The translations under genes were made by a program, and so were the position numbers. Shown here in pieces: positions 1-7,507 of a stretch of DNA of 35,534 nt. Under the pieces are notes generated by a model, which was not told the DNA's origin, did not search any database, and saw nothing but the letters and a program-made list of their open reading frames with translations. How positions within the stretch are numbered: the stretch's first letter is position 1; every line of letters begins with the position of its first letter. The DNA is from Candidatus Heimdallarchaeota archaeon LC_3 (GTDB lineage Archaea > Asgardarchaeota > Heimdallarchaeia > Hodarchaeales > LC-3): positions 1-35,534 of the forward strand of contig MDVS01000139.1 of assembly GCA_001940645.1 (NCBI GenBank), written 5' to 3'.

Positions 1-780
1 GATATAGGTACTAAACAATAAGGTTCCATTATTAGAAATTTTGGTAAGAAATCCATCATCCTCATTTTCTATTCCTCCTCCATAAGAATTATCAAAAGCA
101 TTTTTAGTGGAAAAATCAGTAGATCCAGTAGAACCACTTAGATAGATATTTCCTGTATTATCAAGAGACATATGGACTATCCCGTCCCCTAAAGTTCCAC
201 CGACGTAGGTACTAAACAGTAATGTTCCATTGGGAGCAAATTTAGCTAAAAAACCATCGTTTCCTCCACCATAACTATCGTCAAAGGCATTTTTAGTGGG
301 AAAATCAGTAGATTCGGTTTCACCACTCAGATAGATATTTCCTGTATTATCAAGGGACATTTGATCTATCCTGTCCCCTAAAGCTCCACCGATATAGGTA
401 CTAAACAATAAGGTTCCATTATTAGAAATTTTGGTAAGAAATCCATCATCCTCATTTTCTATTCCTCCTCCATAAGAATTATCAAAAGCATTTTTAGTGG
501 AAAAATCAGTAGATCCAGTAGAACCACTTAGATAGATATTTCCTGTATTATCAAGAGACATATGGACTATCCCGTCCCCTAAAGTTCCACCGACGTAGGT
601 ACTAAACAGTAATGTTCCATTGGGAGCAAATTTAGATAAAAAACCATCGTTTCCTCCACCATAACTATCGTCAAAGGCATTTTTAGTGGGAAAATCAGTA
701 GAATCGGTTACACCACTCAGATAGATATTTCCTGTATTATCAAGGGACATTTGATCTATCCAATCCCCTAAAGCTCCACC
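1..780 (-). repeat. Two 390-base tandem copies inside the SBBP gene
   Basis: Bases 1-390 and 391-780 differ at only a few positions (for example near 237/627, 333-340/723-730 and 371-373/761-763). Each copy holds one 201-base and one 189-base SBBP unit. Unit 781-969 matches the 189-base type over its first 120 bases or so and then diverges. This is recent in-frame expansion by a two-unit step. Confidence 0.95.
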
Positions 781-1851
781 GATATAGGTACTAAACAGTA
801 ATGTTCCATTGGGAGCAAATTTAGCTAAAAAACCATCGTTTCCTCCACCATAACTATCGTCAAAGGCATTTTTAGTGGGAAAATCAGTAGAATCGGTTAC
901 ACCACGCAAATACATATTTCCCATCGCATCTACAAACATTTCATATATAAAATCACAATCGGTACCCCCAATATAAGTACTAAACACTAAAGACCCATTG
1001 GGAGAAAATTTAGTTAGAAATCCCTCACCAGGAAAGGTATAACATCCACCGCCTGCGAGTGTACTGCTAAATGCGTTTTTAGTGGGAAAATCAGAAGATG
1101 ATGTAGAACCACTTAGATAAATATTCTCTTCAGCATCAATATGCATTTGATTAATGCTGTCAGAACTATTACCACCGATAAAAGTACTAAACAATAAGGT
1201 TCCATTATTAGAAATTTTAGCTAGAAATCCATCATCACCAATACCATCTCCGCCTCCATAGGTATCATCAAAGGCATTTTTGGTCGGAAAATCAGAAGAT
1301 GATGTAGAACCACTTAGATAAATATTCTCTTCAGCATCAATATGCATTTGATTAATGCTGTCAGAACCATTACCACCAATATAGGTACTTAACAGTAAGG
1401 TTCCAGTTGATGAAATTTTAGCTAGAAACCCATCACCCTCATTTTCTTGTCCTCCCCCATAGGTATCATCAAAGGCATTTTTGGTTGGAAAATCAGAAGA
1501 GAATATAGAACCACTTAGATAAATATTCTCTTCCGCATCTATATGCATTTGATTAACTCTATCAGAACCATCACCCCCAATATAGGTACTAAACTGAATT
1601 CTACTAATATTGCTATACTGAGCTAAGTTATTAGTTTTAAAAAGGGATTTCTGATTATCCCGTTTATTTTCCAGATTAATAATATCCAAACTATTTTTAT
1701 AAGTATGTTCAAAATCTGAACGTTGTTCTCCTATTCCTGCTCCTCCAACTCCTTTAATCATTACTGATGTAATAAAGAAGAAGCTTAAAATAAACAATAA
1801 ACTAAAAAATCCATTTTTATTAAATCTCAAGTTTTTTGGTCTCCAATTCAA
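1..1851 (-). CDS. Secreted SBBP beta-propeller repeat protein (3' end outside the window)
   Basis: The frame is open from position 1851 to the window edge, so the C-terminus is missing. A TTG start at 1851 gives a short basic N-terminus followed by a hydrophobic stretch (FFSLLFILSFFFITSV), read as a signal peptide or membrane anchor; a second TTG at 1830 is in frame. After a linker of about 60 residues come eight full SBBP-type units of 63-69 residues, with boundaries at 1579, 1378, 1177, 970, 781, 592, 391, 202 and 1. Each carries the pattern STYIGG, an aspartate/asparagine-rich turn, NIYLSGST, FPTKNAFD, GGG and GFLAKIS. In established families this repeat (seven-bladed beta-propeller repeat) forms extracellular propellers, so a cell-surface role is inferred. 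The substrate or partner is unknown. The repeats seen here are near-identical in the part closest to the window edge. Confidence 0.9.
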   Translation of the reverse strand, partial: MNWRPKNLRFNKNGFFSLLFILSFFFITSVMIKGVGGAGIGEQRSDFEHTYKNSLDIINLENKRDNQKSLFKTNNLAQYSNISRIQFSTYIGGDGSDRVNQMHIDAEENIYLSGSIFSSDFPTKNAFDDTYGGGQENEGDGFLAKISSTGTLLLSTYIGGNGSDSINQMHIDAEENIYLSGSTSSSDFPTKNAFDDTYGGGDGIGDDGFLAKISNNGTLLFSTFIGGNSSDSINQMHIDAEENIYLSGSTSSSDFPTKNAFSSTLAGGGCYTFPGEGFLTKFSPNGSLVFSTYIGGTDCDFIYEMFVDAMGNMYLRGVTDSTDFPTKNAFDDSYGGGNDGFLAKFAPNGTLLFSTYIGGALGDWIDQMSLDNTGNIYLSGVTDSTDFPTKNAFDDSYGGGNDGFLSKFAPNGTLLFSTYVGGTLGDGIVHMSLDNTGNIYLSGSTGSTDFSTKNAFDNSYGGGIENEDDGFLTKISNNGTLLFSTYIGGALGDRIDQMSLDNTGNIYLSGETESTDFPTKNAFDDSYGGGNDGFLAKFAPNGTLLFSTYVGGTLGDGIVHMSLDNTGNIYLSGSTGSTDFSTKNAFDNSYGGGIENEDDGFLTKISNNGTLLFSTYI

Positions 1852-1900
1852 TGTATATTTCCTTTGCCAGAAGGGTTAAATCGATATTTAAAAAAACTAA

Positions 1901-1918
1901 TTTATAAAGTTAACCTAC
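1901..1918 (-). promoter_or_regulatory. TATA box overlapped by a GTTAACCTAC site, SBBP gene promoter
   Basis: TTTATAAA at 1901-1908 lies about 50 bases upstream of the TTG start at 1851, which would place transcription start near 1877. The adjoining 1905-1918 matches 11 of 14 positions of the perfect palindrome at 1962-1975, so a regulator bound here would cover the TATA/BRE region. The box is seen; its use is inferred. Confidence 0.45.
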
Positions 1919-1961
1919 CTTTAAAATGGAAACCAGAGTTTGTATCGCAAACAAAATCTTT

Positions 1962-1975
1962 GTAGGTTAACCTAC
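1962..1975. promoter_or_regulatory. 14-base perfect palindrome (possible operator)
   Basis: GTAGGTTAACCTAC is a perfect palindrome 53 bases upstream of the TATA box of the SBBP gene. Related TAGGTAAACCTA sites lie at 2211-2222 and 22240-22251, and an overlapping half-match at 1905-1918. Confidence 0.45.
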
Positions 1976-1987
1976 TTATTTTCTGGA

Positions 1988-2089
1988 ATGGGTGGATTCA
2001 GTTTTGGATTCAAACAAAGCAATTTTCAAATAGATCAAGGTATATATTCATGGGATAAAGCATTAAAATCATATTCAACTTATTTATAA
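1988..2089 (+). other. 33-codon open frame, doubtful
   Basis: An ATG at 1988 opens 33 codons (begins MGGFSFGFKQ, ends SYSTYL). The composition is protein-like, but there is no clear promoter and no recognisable family. The frame is also open upstream through the palindrome, so it could be the tail of a decayed gene. Apart from this, the palindromes and the possible transposase relic, nothing else is seen in 1852-2524. Confidence 0.15.
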
Positions 2090-2209
2090 AAAAATTAACC
2101 AGAAATAATCCTCCTAATTGGAAGATCCTCTTATTTTTGTATTTATTCATTTGGATTTACCTTTAAGTTCCCGAATAGGAGAAGTTTCTTTTAAATATTT
2201 AGTTAAAAA

Positions 2210-2223
2210 GTAGGTAAACCTAA
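2210..2223. promoter_or_regulatory. TAGGTAAACCTA near-palindrome
   Basis: GTAGGTAAACCTAA matches the palindrome at 1962-1975 at 12 of 14 positions. No intact gene starts nearby; it sits at the edge of the possible transposase relic. Confidence 0.3.
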
Positions 2224-2416
2224 GAGTACTTATAAGAAAGAAATTCAAAGGAAGAAATTTCAATAGTTCAAGAGTGGACAGTACAGCGAACAAGCAAATA
2301 AATGAAAAGATTGAATCACTATATCTCTTATTTTGAATTCACCAAAAGACTATCCTCTATCATTTGTTTTCAGTAGTATGGTCCATAATCACTTATCTTT
2401 ACGGAATGTACCATAA
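2214..2416 (+). pseudogene. Possible relic of an integrase-type (rve) transposase C-terminus
   Basis: A frame without a start codon at 2214-2336 contains NKQINEKIES, which resembles the conserved end of the DDE integrase core (PQTNGKIERF, where E is the third catalytic residue). About 25 codons later, in another frame (2348-2416), HNHLSLRNVP resembles the usual C-terminal YNxxRPHxSLxxxTP motif. Order and spacing fit one decayed gene with at least one frameshift. No terminal inverted repeats were found. The resemblance rests on two short motifs only, so it is weak. Confidence 0.25.
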
Positions 2417-2533
2417 TGTGCTGATTCTCTTCTACCAGTAATCTTTATATTGTAGTAAACAATATAATTAGAGACAAAAAAATATGAATAAAATATTAGC
2501 GTTTTTTTTAAATTTGTTAGGATTTTGAAAAGA

Positions 2534-2743
2534 ATGAGTCAATCTTGTCCTTCTTGTGGAGTTTTCCTCGAAAATGAAACAGAAAAAAAGTGTTTAAACT
2601 GTGGTTTTGAAGATCTATCATCGAAAAGACTATCATGGAAAGATTGGGTACCATCTATTATTCTTTTTATAGTTGTTGTGATAGGTGTTTTTGGTTTGTT
2701 AGCCTTGTTAGGTATTGGTTCAAGTTCATGTATGGAATGTTAA
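2534..2743 (+). CDS. Small zinc-ribbon, single-pass membrane protein
   Basis: The ATG at 2534 gives 69 residues; an in-frame TTG at 2525 would add three. The N-terminus carries a CPSCG ... CLNCG zinc ribbon with 14 residues between the cysteine pairs, followed by a short polar linker (SSKRLSWKDW) and one strong hydrophobic segment (IILFIVVVIGVFGLLALLGIG), then a CMEC tail with two more cysteines. The likely topology is a cytoplasmic zinc ribbon anchored by a C-terminal helix. Small proteins of this design are common in archaea and mostly uncharacterised. No partner is evident; the next gene is convergent. Confidence 0.7.
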   Translation: MSQSCPSCGVFLENETEKKCLNCGFEDLSSKRLSWKDWVPSIILFIVVVIGVFGLLALLGIGSSSCMEC

Positions 2744-2919
2744 TGGTGGATAAAATTCCTGAATAACATCTTTGTTGTTCTCTTGTTAATGATTTGTTTG
2801 AATATTTATTTGTTTCTGCTCATAGTTAATTAGGAAATTAATAACCTAGATAAGGTTTAGTTCTACTTATTAATGGGTTTTCTGGAAAACAGAATGTTTT
2901 TTATTTATCTCTATTTCAT

Positions 2920-3396
2920 TTAATGATTGTTTTCTATTTCTTGTTCGTTTTTACCTTTCCAATGATTAATAAATCTTATCCACGATGAAACTGTCGCTAC
3001 TATCGCTATAGAAAACAACAACAGTACCATTGGTCCCCATAATTGGAAAATTAGGGAAAAAAAACTAATTATTGTTGCAAAAGAGAAAAAACTAATATAA
3101 TACGCTTCTTTTGGTAAGTATCGCCCTTTTAATACAAAAAAATCTTCATATTTGCCTATTGGTAATATTTGAGCTACTTTATACTTATTTTGAGCAGTTT
3201 TTGTTACTAAACTTAGTGATTCCAGTCTATCAAGATGGTAAGAAGCAAGGGAGACGCTGCTAAAGTCTAATTGTCTTTGAATTTCGCGAACCCCCAGATC
3301 TGAGTTTTTAAACTTGACCAATAACAAATAAACCTTTAATGTTTTTCCTTTAACTTCGTTTTTTACTTTTTCAAGTGTTATTACGTCCGTTGTCAA
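2920..3396 (-). CDS. Membrane-anchored winged-helix transcriptional regulator
   Basis: Residues 20-75 form an ArsR/MarR-like winged helix: a helix around KTLKVYLLLVKF, the pair GVREIQRQL / SSVSLASYHLDRLESLSLV as helix-turn-helix, and a short wing (TAQNKYKV). Two hydrophobic helices follow (about 100-118 and 121-141) and a short charged tail. The protein would be tethered to the inner face of the membrane by its C-terminus. The TTG start at 3396 has GAGG eight bases upstream; no ATG lies near. It follows the exported-protein gene 3442-4245 with a 45-base gap, so the pair is probably one operon, with the regulator responding to something at the membrane. Target genes are unknown; the inverted repeat at 4293-4315 is a candidate operator. 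Confidence 0.75.
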   Translation of the reverse strand: MTTDVITLEKVKNEVKGKTLKVYLLLVKFKNSDLGVREIQRQLDFSSVSLASYHLDRLESLSLVTKTAQNKYKVAQILPIGKYEDFFVLKGRYLPKEAYYISFFSFATIISFFSLIFQLWGPMVLLLFSIAIVATVSSWIRFINHWKGKNEQEIENNH

Positions 3397-3441
3397 TTGT
3401 TGTCCTCATCGTCATTGTTGAATTATATTATAAATATCGAA

Positions 3442-4245
3442 TTAATTCACTATTTTTATATGATTTTTTACATAGATACTAAATGTTTCATGAAATTCTG
3501 TGAAAGAGTTTGTGAAATCTTTAAATACTTCTGAAGTGCCGTAGCCAGAATAGCAATATTCTGTCCCGTCCTCTTGGGTAAGCCATGTTTCACATTTAAC
3601 ATAATTATACTTAAACCATCCATCTTTGTGTGCCTCAATTCGTAAAGATGTGCCATTGGTAAAATCCACTCGATAATTGGCAATCCATTTCTCAGGAATG
3701 CCTCTATTATAAATTTCTTCAGGATCTTGATCAGTAAGATTATATTCTAAAAGGCTTGTATTGGCTTCTTGAGCGTTAAATGTTGCAGAAATAATCATTT
3801 TAGAAAATAAATCCACTTCATATAAGATATAGCTATTAGATACATTAATTTCCGGTTGATGTGATCCCCATTTCTCAGCTACATTCCATTTATTATACCT
3901 AAAACCTTGAAATACATGTGTTTTCCAAAGAGATTCGTTTTGATTTGCAATATTTTGATTGTTCGGATATTTTGTAGTAATAATTCCCGTAAAGTAAGGA
4001 TCAGGACGAAAAATTAGTGAACTATTGTATTCGATATATTGAATTGATAATGATTCAACATCCGTAGTTATAGCTGATACATCATGAAAATCAAACTCCA
4101 TACTATAAATTTGGTCGGGTTTGTCTTCTTGATTATCAGAATTACTTAAATATTCTGTTATATGAGGATTAACAATAAATCCGGCTCCAGTAATAACTAT
4201 AACAGTCATCAATCCAATAAATCCATGTAAATATATTGATTTCAA
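3442..4245 (-). CDS. Membrane-anchored exported protein of unknown family
   Basis: The TTG start at 4245 (GGTG seven bases upstream) gives 267 residues. The first 30 residues contain one hydrophobic helix (GFIGLMTVIVITGAGFIV), an uncleaved anchor or signal peptide. The rest is hydrophilic, rich in aromatic residues and asparagine, and looks mostly beta-stranded, with two cysteines (CETW, YCYS) that could form a disulfide outside the cell. No known family is recognised. It is the first gene of an operon with the membrane winged-helix regulator 2920-3396, an arrangement that suggests an extracellular sensor or effector controlled by or feeding into that regulator; this is inference from position only. 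Confidence 0.65.
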   Translation of the reverse strand: MKSIYLHGFIGLMTVIVITGAGFIVNPHITEYLSNSDNQEDKPDQIYSMEFDFHDVSAITTDVESLSIQYIEYNSSLIFRPDPYFTGIITTKYPNNQNIANQNESLWKTHVFQGFRYNKWNVAEKWGSHQPEINVSNSYILYEVDLFSKMIISATFNAQEANTSLLEYNLTDQDPEEIYNRGIPEKWIANYRVDFTNGTSLRIEAHKDGWFKYNYVKCETWLTQEDGTEYCYSGYGTSEVFKDFTNSFTEFHETFSIYVKNHIKIVN

Positions 4246-4277
4246 AATTCTTCACCAAGTAAAGGTCAATTTGATAA

Positions 4278-4287
4278 GGATATAATC
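4278..4287 (-). promoter_or_regulatory. TATA box of the 4245-2920 operon
   Basis: On the minus strand GGATTATATCC lies 33-42 bases upstream of the TTG at 4245, which predicts a leader of about 13 bases. It sits directly beside the inverted repeat at 4293-4315. Confidence 0.5.
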
Positions 4288-4292
4288 CTATA

Positions 4293-4315
4293 GTTAGAAC
4301 AGGGGTTGTTCTAAC
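4293..4315. promoter_or_regulatory. 9+9 inverted repeat, likely operator
   Basis: GTTAGAACA and TGTTCTAAC are perfect arms separated by GGGGT. The repeat lies just upstream of the TATA box at 4278-4287, where a repressor or activator would act. The operon's own winged-helix protein (2920-3396) is the obvious candidate binder. Confidence 0.5.
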
Positions 4316-4520
4316 AATTGAACAAGTAAAAAAAAATTCATTTTGATGATTTTCTCATCAATAAAAATTATAAATCTTGACCAAAATCTCATTCATTCCT
4401 CTTTTCAAATATCAAATAGCACGTTATTCATTATTTTATTCTTTTTCTTGTTAATAACACAGAATTCTTCTGTTTTTTCGTTTCAATCCCAAATACAGAC
4501 ACTAGTGGATAAGTATTTTT

Positions 4521-4640
4521 ATGACCACCACAAAAGAAATCAGCATTATTGAAGTATTAGTAGAGAAATTAATTTGTATTAACAAAAATCTCACGAAAAG
4601 AATGAATATTGCAAAGAAAGCATTTAGTGATATAGATTAG
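4521..4640 (+). CDS. 39-residue hypothetical small protein
   Basis: An ATG at 4521 opens 39 codons (MTTTKEISIIEVLVEKLIC ... AFSDID), predicted as one or two amphipathic helices. It has no recognisable family. A longer hydrophobic frame at 4343-4552 overlaps it and looks like chance reading of AT-rich DNA. The stretch 4316-5086 otherwise shows no convincing gene. Confidence 0.25.
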   Translation: MTTTKEISIIEVLVEKLICINKNLTKRMNIAKKAFSDID

Positions 4641-4756
4641 GTCAATAGTCAGATAAAATTCTATAAAATATCGAAATGTTTGCAATGTAAAGCTCTACTA
4701 ATATCAGTAGTAATCTTAAGATCGTTTTTTATAATACAAATATTTTCAATAAGATT

Positions 4757-5026
4757 TTGACAACAATTAACAATTATTTTGATAAAAATAAAGAAAACAA
4801 AGAAAAAACGAAAATGAACTTCCTCCAGGAAGGGAGCAAAAATAACAAAATCAAAAAATCTGACTATGACATTATCCCGATGAAAAGGAGATTCAATATT
4901 ATAGTTCAGGTAAATAAAGAGAGAAAAAAAAGAAAAAATAACAAAAATGACAATAAAAGGCTTATAGATACGAGAAAATCTGGAAAATTGTTTGAGAGAA
5001 ATTGTTTATCCCGATATCACAAATAA
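4757..5026 (+). CDS. Doubtful lysine/asparagine-rich open frame
   Basis: The frame opens with TTG at 4757 (89 codons) or ATG at 4814 (70 codons). The product is dominated by K, N and R and carries no known motif. In AT-rich DNA such frames arise by chance, because AAA and AAT are frequent. A small basic nucleic-acid-binding protein is possible but not supported by anything else. Confidence 0.2.
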   Translation: MTTINNYFDKNKENKEKTKMNFLQEGSKNNKIKKSDYDIIPMKRRFNIIVQVNKERKKRKNNKNDNKRLIDTRKSGKLFERNCLSRYHK

Positions 5027-5086
5027 GGTCACTGAGAAAATACAATTTGAGTAAAAAATCTTGAATTGAATTATATTACAGATCTT

Positions 5087-5362
5087 CTACTTTTTTTTCT
5101 TTTTCTTATTTTTCCTCTCCTCTTTTTTTAAAGATCTTTCAACTTCTTCCCAAAACAAGTCACTAAAAAATTCAGTTTCATTAAATTCTTCAACACCCAT
5201 TTCATCCTCATAAACCTGATAGGGTGGAAATCTCAACTCATAATAGACATACCCCGTTTTTTGAGATTCTCTTTTCTGCCATCGTATATTTCTATCATTT
5301 TCTAATTTTTTCAAAGCATTTCTAATCAATTCCTCATCTACTTCCCACCCTACCATCTTCAT
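5087..5362 (-). CDS. Winged-helix-like protein, apparently missing its first helix
   Basis: From ATG 5362 the product is 91 residues: a helix (VDEELIRNALKKLENDRNIRW), a beta hairpin that looks like a wing (TGYVYYELRFPPY), an acidic middle and a lysine-rich tail of KKKK runs. The same frame is open for 24 further codons upstream, to a TAA at 5435-5437, and that stretch reads QKILLLELYQGQKTYAGGIL, which would supply the first helix of a winged-helix domain, but it holds no ATG, GTG or TTG. Either the gene has lost its original start, or translation starts at 5362 and yields a partial domain. It is divergent from the truncated Smr gene at 5467, with a 21-base palindrome between them. Confidence 0.45.
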   Translation of the reverse strand: MKMVGWEVDEELIRNALKKLENDRNIRWQKRESQKTGYVYYELRFPPYQVYEDEMGVEEFNETEFFSDLFWEEVERSLKKEERKNKKKKKK

Positions 5363-5422
5363 TTGTTTTAATATTCCACCTGCATACGTTTTTTGTCCTT
5401 GATATAGTTCTAGTAATAATAT

Positions 5423-5443
5423 TTTTTGTAATAATTACAAAAA
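5423..5443. promoter_or_regulatory. 21-base perfect palindrome between divergent genes
   Basis: The arms TTTTTGTAAT and ATTACAAAAA flank a central A (5433). The site lies 24-44 bases upstream of the ATG at 5467 and overlaps the 5' end of the minus-strand winged-helix frame. It could be an operator for the divergent pair; no copy lies in front of the Smr paralogue at 28875. Confidence 0.4.
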
Positions 5444-5466
5444 TATTCATTATTTTTGGTGATATA

Positions 5467-5817
5467 ATGATCTCAAAAAAGAAAAGAATCAAAATTTCAA
5501 TTACTAATATCCATAAGTTATATAAGATCATAGGATTTCATGTTGAACGGGAAAAAACTAACGTTTACAAAAATTCTAATCAAAAATTTAGCAATAAAGA
5601 AATCAGAAAAGATTTTCATCGAATGAAATTATATCAAGTCAAAGATTGGTTATTTACAGACATGGTTGATTACTTTGAAGCTTCTTTTAATGAATTCTTC
5701 ATTATTCATGGTTACAACCACGGTACTGTAATTAGAGATTACATTAGAAACGATTGCAATGAAAAAACTTTTTATACTAAATTAGGCCACCCTAAGTATC
5801 TTTACTGCTATAGCTGA
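5467..5817 (+). pseudogene. Truncated Smr-domain gene, paralogue of 28875-29258
   Basis: The ATG at 5467 gives 116 residues (MISKKKRIKI...). Residues of the Smr domain are recognisable: KDFHRMKLYQV in place of the usual LDxHG motif, then IIHGYNHGTVIRDYIR, which matches the conserved HGxGxG-type loop. It is clearly a copy of 28875-29258 (about 88% base identity over 145 bases by eye), but after RDYIRND the two sequences diverge and this copy ends in an unrelated stretch (HPKYLYCYS), losing the last part of the domain. The glycine after the motif histidine is changed to arginine. Smr domains in known proteins bind or nick nucleic acids (MutS2, ribosome-rescue nucleases). This copy is probably non-functional or altered. 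Confidence 0.6.
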
Positions 5818-5888
5818 TTAACGATAATGAAGACATACGACCAAGAAGAGGTAGATTTCATAATTCCTTAAGTTACTTAAATTAACCT

Positions 5889-5898
5889 TAATAAAAAA
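5889..5898 (+). promoter_or_regulatory. TATA-like box deciding the methyltransferase start
   Basis: TAATAAAAAA at 5889-5898 would place transcription start near 5920-5923, downstream of the possible GTG start at 5911 and just before the ATG at 5926. This favours a leaderless message starting at 5926. Confidence 0.4.
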
Positions 5899-5925
5899 TA
5901 TAAGGATTTAGTGAATCATCTAACT

Positions 5926-6588
5926 ATGGATGAATCAAATGATTTTATTTCCAAGAAAAAGGAAAAGGCTCTTTATATTTCCAGTAGTTATACAGGCGAG
6001 GTTAAACCAGTAAATCTGGATAAAATGGATCAATCAGCAAAATTACACATTGAAAAGATAAAAGAAACTCGTGCTGAATCGGTTTTAGATTTCGGTTGCG
6101 GGACAGGAGGTATCTTACTAGCGTTACAACAAGCTGGGGTCAAAGAAATTCATGGAATTGATGCTTCTCCAGAAGCTATTGAGATGATAAAAAAACGGTT
6201 TGAGAAATATGGTACTCTGGAAAAAACATCTTTTACTGCGGGAGATATTCTTCAATTTGATCCACCAGTTGTAGATGTCGTCTCTTCGCATTTTGTTCTG
6301 TGTTGTCACCCTAACGCGATTGGGATGGTAGATAAAGCAACAGAAAAATATCCTAAAATAATAGTAATAAGCTTTCCAAATGATAATATTCTAACTAAAA
6401 CAGGTGCTGTTTTTGCAAATATTATTTTATGGATCTCAGGTCTATTTAAGCGATCTAATAGAGGATTAAGATGGTATGCACATTCCACGAAAAAAATAAA
6501 TGTTAAATTTGAAGAAAATGGATATAGACAAATTTTTATTGAAAAAAGCTTTATTAATCAGACTTTAATATATGAAAAAGTGAAATAA
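5926..6588 (+). CDS. Class I SAM-dependent methyltransferase
   Basis: From ATG 5926 the product is 220 residues; a GTG at 5911 would add five. Motif I is VLDFGCGTGG (residues 53-62), the acidic end of strand 2 is D79 in HGIDAS, and motifs II and III follow (TAGDILQFDPP; VDVVSSHFVLCC). These bind S-adenosylmethionine in the Rossmann fold. The C-terminal part, with a hydrophobic stretch (TGAVFANIILWISGLF) and YAHSTKKI before a final beta strand, resembles in layout small-molecule O- or C-methyltransferases of the Mg-protoporphyrin/quinone type, but the substrate cannot be read from the sequence. It stands alone, convergent with 6783-7106. Confidence is high for the fold and low for the substrate. 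Confidence 0.85.
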   Translation: MDESNDFISKKKEKALYISSSYTGEVKPVNLDKMDQSAKLHIEKIKETRAESVLDFGCGTGGILLALQQAGVKEIHGIDASPEAIEMIKKRFEKYGTLEKTSFTAGDILQFDPPVVDVVSSHFVLCCHPNAIGMVDKATEKYPKIIVISFPNDNILTKTGAVFANIILWISGLFKRSNRGLRWYAHSTKKINVKFEENGYRQIFIEKSFINQTLIYEKVK

Positions 6589-6782
6589 ATACAAAAACTC
6601 TTTTTCTGTGAAAAATGACTTTCGGAAGTACTGTCATCTTCATCGTTTAAAACAATCCTTAAATCTTTCTTTATTATTTTAAGAAAATCATTTATAAAAT
6701 ATTTTACTCATAGAGCTGTAAACAAACTAATTAATTATTTAAATTCCCCAATCTTCAGTCACTCCACCTTTTAATATTTTGG

Positions 6783-7106
6783 CTAATCTTCGTATTCATC
6801 GTCGTATTCATTTGAAAATTGTCCTTCACTTTCAAGAAATTGACTGAATGCTTGTTCCTTTTCCTTTTCGGTTAGTGAAGTCTCTATTTTAATCCCCAAT
6901 TTCTCCTCCAAAGTCTCTACTCTATCTAACAAATCTAAGACAGCTTTTTGAAGACTTACATTGTAAATCGATTGCTTGACCATCACGTTGTCAATCCATG
7001 AATTAGCTTTAGGATGGAATCCACTTAAAATGGTCCTTTGCTCCTTTTTGTTTAAGACAAGTCCATATCTATTTTTAGCACGTTCCATTAGCTCTTTATC
7101 TATCAT
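6783..7106 (-). CDS. Small hypothetical protein with coiled coil and acidic tail
   Basis: ATG 7106 gives 107 residues; a GTG at 7115 would add three but lies upstream of the transcription start predicted from the TATA box at 7121-7134. The product has a basic first third (KELMERAKNRYGLVLNKKEQ), a leucine-heptad stretch (LQKAVLDLLDRVETLEEKLGI) that should form a short coiled coil, and a tail of glutamates, aspartates and tyrosines (NEYDDEYED). No family is recognised. It lies just downstream of the headless gene fragment 7160-7507 on the same strand. Confidence 0.5.
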   Translation of the reverse strand: MIDKELMERAKNRYGLVLNKKEQRTILSGFHPKANSWIDNVMVKQSIYNVSLQKAVLDLLDRVETLEEKLGIKIETSLTEKEKEQAFSQFLESEGQFSNEYDDEYED

Positions 7107-7120
7107 TGTTTCCACTTATA

Positions 7121-7134
7121 TTTCCTATATACAT
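7121..7134 (-). promoter_or_regulatory. TATA box for the 7106 gene
   Basis: ATGTATATAGGAAA on the minus strand is centred about 24 bases upstream of ATG 7106, indicating a leaderless or nearly leaderless transcript. Confidence 0.45.
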
Positions 7135-7159
7135 CTGATTACAAATAATTTTAGTTGCT

Positions 7160-7507
7160 CTACCTCAAAAAGAAAAGCATATCCCCAAAAATATTTACAA
7201 ATTTTTCTCCAAGTAATTTTGAAGCATTTTTCGTAAATTGTTTTCCTGATACTTCCTTTTTCTTATATTTACTCCATAAATCTCTAATTTTCTCAAACTC
7301 AGAGCCTAGTTTAGCAAATAAATATTTCTCAATTTTATCTTGATTCTGAATAACTTCTTTGAAATTATTCTCTAAGAACTCTTGGATTTCTTTTGTTTGG
7401 TCTAGTAATTCCTTTTGTCCATTTTTTAACTTTTCAATGCCTTCTTCAATACTTTTTAACGAAAAACTGTGTCCTTGAAAATAGATTCCAAGATTATTCT
7501 TGTCGAG
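7160..7507 (-). pseudogene. Headless duplicate of the C-terminal end of the 12029-13441 gene
   Basis: Reading down from 7507, about 110 codons align almost without gaps with the last 110 residues of the 470-residue protein at 12029-13441: shared blocks include YFQGH.FSLKSIEEGI, QTKEIQ.FLE, FKEVIQNQDKIEKYLF and GEKFVNIFGD. The frame ends at TAG 7160-7162, as in the full gene. At about 7505 the similarity stops, a stop lies just upstream in frame, and there is no start codon. The retained frame is uninterrupted, so the loss of the front is recent or the piece is under some constraint. It could be translated only if an unusual start is used. Confidence 0.8.

Noticed and set aside
1..970. Regular repeats resembling a CRISPR or satellite array
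   Set aside because: The units are 189-207 bases, keep one reading frame and encode SBBP propeller repeats; no short repeat with unique spacers is present.
4343..4552. 69-codon hydrophobic frame on the plus strand
   Set aside because: It consists of AT-rich phenylalanine/isoleucine runs, overlaps another small frame, and shows no promoter or recognisable layout.
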